A DNA stretch of 64,000 nucleotides from Trachythela sp. YZ-2020 (taxonomy: Eukaryota; Cnidaria; Anthozoa; Malacalcyonacea; Clavulariidae). The stretch is from the NCBI GenBank assembly GCA_016169945.1, contig JADLSH010000395.1, forward strand, positions 320,501 through 384,500. Direction: 5' to 3'. Of this stretch, positions 62,023 to 64,000 are shown one piece after another (position 1 is the first letter of the stretch; each line of letters starts with the position of its first letter). The translations under genes and the position numbers were made by a program. The notes beneath the pieces were generated by a model, which saw only the letters and a program-made list of their open reading frames with translations, was not told the DNA's origin and ran no database searches.

Positions 62023-62655
62023 TCAAAGTTAACAGTATTTGTACCACAGAACAAGACAACTGTGAGTTTAGATATCTTTCAACATAACAAGAGTAAGATA
62101 TATCTCAGATCGGCGACTATATTTTGGGAGTTCCATAATGTTTTAAGATGTCAAATTACACATGGGGCTGATAAGATTGTGTTTGAAAAAGGATATTGGA
62201 CATTTGTTGCTATCCAAAAGAAACTAAAAGACGAGGGTATCGAGCTTGCTGCAAACCACATAAACTCTACATGCTCGATAAAATCTGAAAAAGCTTTAAA
62301 CCTAGAAAACACAATAGGTCCTATGTTGGGTTTTTTACCAGACACCGCGTTGTTAAAAGATATATGGCACAGTTCCGGTCATGTCAATGTCAACCATGGA
62401 TTAAAATATGTTAACATCGAATGTAGCATCGTGAACAGTTACCAAAACTTCGATACAAATGGTAAGCAAAGTAAAATAATAGCTTCGTTACCAATCTCGT
62501 CAACACAGCTCTTAATAGACACCTTGGAGTTCTACGATAACATCAACGCAAAAACACCTATCGTACAAAGATTTAATGCAATGTCTTTCAAACTTACGAC
62601 TAACATTGACTTTCATGTAAACATGAGCGCATTGTTAGAATTAGAAATAGTATAG
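62020..62655 (+). CDS. Candidate minor capsid (penton) protein
   Basis: 211 residues from the ATG at 62020 (MSKLTVFVPQNKTTVSLDIF). Beta-rich with KGYWTFVAIQKKLKDEGIEL, IGPMLGF, then paired strands (KYVNIECSIVNSYQ, KIIASLPIS, FKLTTNIDF). Proteins of this size next to the capsid gene in Polintons are single jelly-roll penton proteins, and the GYWT ... LGF pattern fits. Confirmation needs a profile search. Confidence 0.55.
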   Translation: MSKLTVFVPQNKTTVSLDIFQHNKSKIYLRSATIFWEFHNVLRCQITHGADKIVFEKGYWTFVAIQKKLKDEGIELAANHINSTCSIKSEKALNLENTIGPMLGFLPDTALLKDIWHSSGHVNVNHGLKYVNIECSIVNSYQNFDTNGKQSKIIASLPISSTQLLIDTLEFYDNINAKTPIVQRFNAMSFKLTTNIDFHVNMSALLELEIV

Positions 62656-62666
62656 TGTGAAATAAA

Positions 62667-63674
62667 ATGACAACACATTTTGAAACAGAACAAGGTCTAA
62701 GAGATTTGTACCACTCACCGGGAACAGGCTATCAAAGTATTGAAAGATTGTACCAAAAAGCAAAGGAAGAAGGGTTAAATGTTACGCGTAAACATGTTAA
62801 AGATTGGATTTTAACTGAAAAAACTTACACGACTACGAAACAAAAAAGTGGCAAGCATGTGTATCGTAAAACTATCGTTAGCAATCTTGGGGATCAACTA
62901 CAATTAGACATGGTTGATATGACAGAGGGTCGTAAACCAAGTAACGATGGCTACCGTTGGATTTTAACATCAGTAGAAATATTATCAAGATATGCTTTCA
63001 CAGAACCAAGCAAAACAAAAGGTGGTTTAGATGTCTCACACGCCATGGAAAAAGTGTTAGAGGAATTTAAACATCGGTTTGGTAAGTACCCAGATACTGT
63101 CCAATACGACGATGGTAACGAATTCAAAAACAAAAATGTTAACGCGTTACTTGCCAAACTTGGGATAAAACATTTCACAACACTTATTAAAAAAGGTGGC
63201 AAGGCCTTTTTTAACAGAAAGGCCGCCCTCGTTGAGAGATTAAATAGGACTCTAAAAACAACGATGTGGAAATATTTTGAAGAACATCAAACAAAAAAGT
63301 GGTTACACATCCTGGATGATGTTACATTTAATTACAATCACAGTATACATAGTACCATTAAAATGAAACCTACAGATGTGAACGAAAAAAATAAGGATGA
63401 TGTCTGGATGACTTTGTACGCGAACGAAGTGAGCGGCGGGAAGACTACTGGAGGTAAAAAACCAAGATACAAAGTAGGTGACACCGTTAGGGTGGAAAAA
63501 TATCACACAGGTACCAGATTTGTTAAGGGCTACACAATTAATTTTACGGAGGAGACATTTAAAATTACAAAAGTACATCGTGGTGATCCTGTTATGTATG
63601 ACATACAAGATATCGCAACAGGGGAAGAAATACACGGTAGGTTTTACGAAAGAGAACTTAGCGAAGTGAAATAA
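62667..63674 (+). CDS. Retroviral-type integrase of the Polinton
   Basis: 335 residues. A helical N-terminal domain (LYHSPGTGYQSIERLYQKAK) without a clear HHCC zinc site. Catalytic core with QLDMVDM (Asp about 81), QYDDGNEF (Asp about 148) and ALVERLNRTLK (Glu about 190); about 41 residues separate the last two, more than the usual 35. SH3-like C-terminal domain (RYKVGDTVRVEKY ... GRFYERELSEVK). It joins the element's ends to the host chromosome. ATG follows GTGAAATAAA; its stop touches the next start. Confidence 0.88.
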   Translation: MTTHFETEQGLRDLYHSPGTGYQSIERLYQKAKEEGLNVTRKHVKDWILTEKTYTTTKQKSGKHVYRKTIVSNLGDQLQLDMVDMTEGRKPSNDGYRWILTSVEILSRYAFTEPSKTKGGLDVSHAMEKVLEEFKHRFGKYPDTVQYDDGNEFKNKNVNALLAKLGIKHFTTLIKKGGKAFFNRKAALVERLNRTLKTTMWKYFEEHQTKKWLHILDDVTFNYNHSIHSTIKMKPTDVNEKNKDDVWMTLYANEVSGGKTTGGKKPRYKVGDTVRVEKYHTGTRFVKGYTINFTEETFKITKVHRGDPVMYDIQDIATGEEIHGRFYERELSEVK

Positions 63675-64000
63675 ATGACAACAGAAATGGAAATGGAAGA
63701 TCTTGGTGATAATATTGAAACTGACCTTGACCTTGATGATGATGACACACAAGAAACTCCCATAGACGAAACTACTTTCAACGAAGTTATGGGAAAAATA
63801 GACGATAGTGGGCTTCTTGATGATGATGATGATCAAGACACACTTGACCAGCCCAGCAATAATCCTGATGTTAAAAAAAAATATGAGTTTTCATGGCTTA
63901 TGAAAAACCTAGATGATATAGAATCTGGAAAAAGAGAACAAAATGATCCTCCTTTACAATCTTTTGACAACTTCGTAAAAAGTGAATTAAAAAAAGATAC
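63675..64000 (+). CDS. Acidic Polinton protein, cut by the window end
   Basis: ATG directly follows the integrase stop (TAAATG). The visible 108 residues are very rich in Asp and Glu (DLDLDDDDTQE, LLDDDDDQD) and then become mixed (KYEFSWLMKNLDDIESGK). No domain is visible yet. The reading frame is open to the window end. Probably translated with or soon after the integrase. Confidence 0.6.
   Translation, partial: MTTEMEMEDLGDNIETDLDLDDDDTQETPIDETTFNEVMGKIDDSGLLDDDDDQDTLDQPSNNPDVKKKYEFSWLMKNLDDIESGKREQNDPPLQSFDNFVKSELKKD

Larger units (their letters stand above)
51378..64000. mobile_element. Polinton/Maverick (adintovirus-like) element, left part
   Basis: The set of genes defines the type: protein-primed family B DNA polymerase, retroviral-type integrase, double-jelly-roll major capsid protein, a candidate minor capsid protein and small membrane and coiled-coil proteins. 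The left end is placed at 51378 because Polintons usually start with AGT, and the sequence here is AGTAGGGTATTTTTGGCGCC, preceded by a possible 6-bp target GACGTT. The terminal region to about 51720 is rich in short repeats (CCCACGTGACAAACAC twice; AAAACACTTTCC several times). The element runs past the window, so the right terminal repeat, the ATPase and the protease cannot be checked. Only polB shows a lesion. Confidence 0.85.

Overview
The window looks like nuclear DNA of an invertebrate animal, most likely a cnidarian. It is AT-rich, its genes are split by introns with ordinary GT-AG junctions, it carries TTAGGG-type telomeric repeats inside the chromosome, and it holds a dense set of nested animal transposons. 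No bacterial operon, rRNA gene or CRISPR array is visible. The organism call is inference from gene and transposon types, not from a marker gene.

Layout. 0.8-6.4 kb (+): a decayed, intron-containing P-element/THAP9-type transposase with a foldback element, an antisense LINE fragment and a MITE inside it. 6.9-7.1 kb: a 193-bp MITE with TAA duplications. 7.5-12 kb (-): a PIF1-type helicase pseudogene, cut by a 5'-truncated LINE at 9.26-10.1 kb, followed by exons that may be its 3' part. 13.6-25 kb (-): one apparently intact four-exon gene for a secreted, probably GPI-anchored protein with three Ly6/uPAR domains; its introns hold several mobile elements, including a 3.5-kb TTAA-flanked transposon. 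28-34 kb: two decayed LINEs; the first is split by a 3.06-kb PIF/Harbinger element, which itself holds a 153-bp hAT-type MITE. 34.3-36 kb: a tRNA-like sequence joined to telomeric repeats, then a decayed gene with fourteen 11-residue repeats. 36-41 kb: Ty3/gypsy-type gag, MITE and LINE remnants. 42.6-43.5 kb (+): a single-exon rhodopsin-family GPCR. 44.3-49.6 kb (-): a membrane-protein terminal exon, a deleted hAT element and a cysteine-rich type I membrane protein gene with a TGA at an expected cysteine.

51.4 kb to the window end is the left part of a Polinton/Maverick (adintovirus-like) element: a zinc-finger protein, a small unknown, protein-primed DNA polymerase B (one frameshift), a cysteine-rich protein, coiled-coil and membrane proteins, major capsid protein, a large unknown membrane-tailed protein, a candidate minor capsid protein and a retroviral-type integrase. 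The packaging ATPase and the adenain-type protease are not seen and would be expected to the right. All other ORFs are open, so the insertion looks young.

The Polinton shows a regular punctuation. Nearly every gene to the right of polB starts directly after an AAATAAA-like motif, the two divergent gene pairs share palindromic versions of it, and strong stem-loops lie behind transcription units, especially at all three convergent junctions. The three genes at the replication end lack the start motif. This suggests two expression classes and hairpin-marked transcript ends, and is the most interesting signal in the window.
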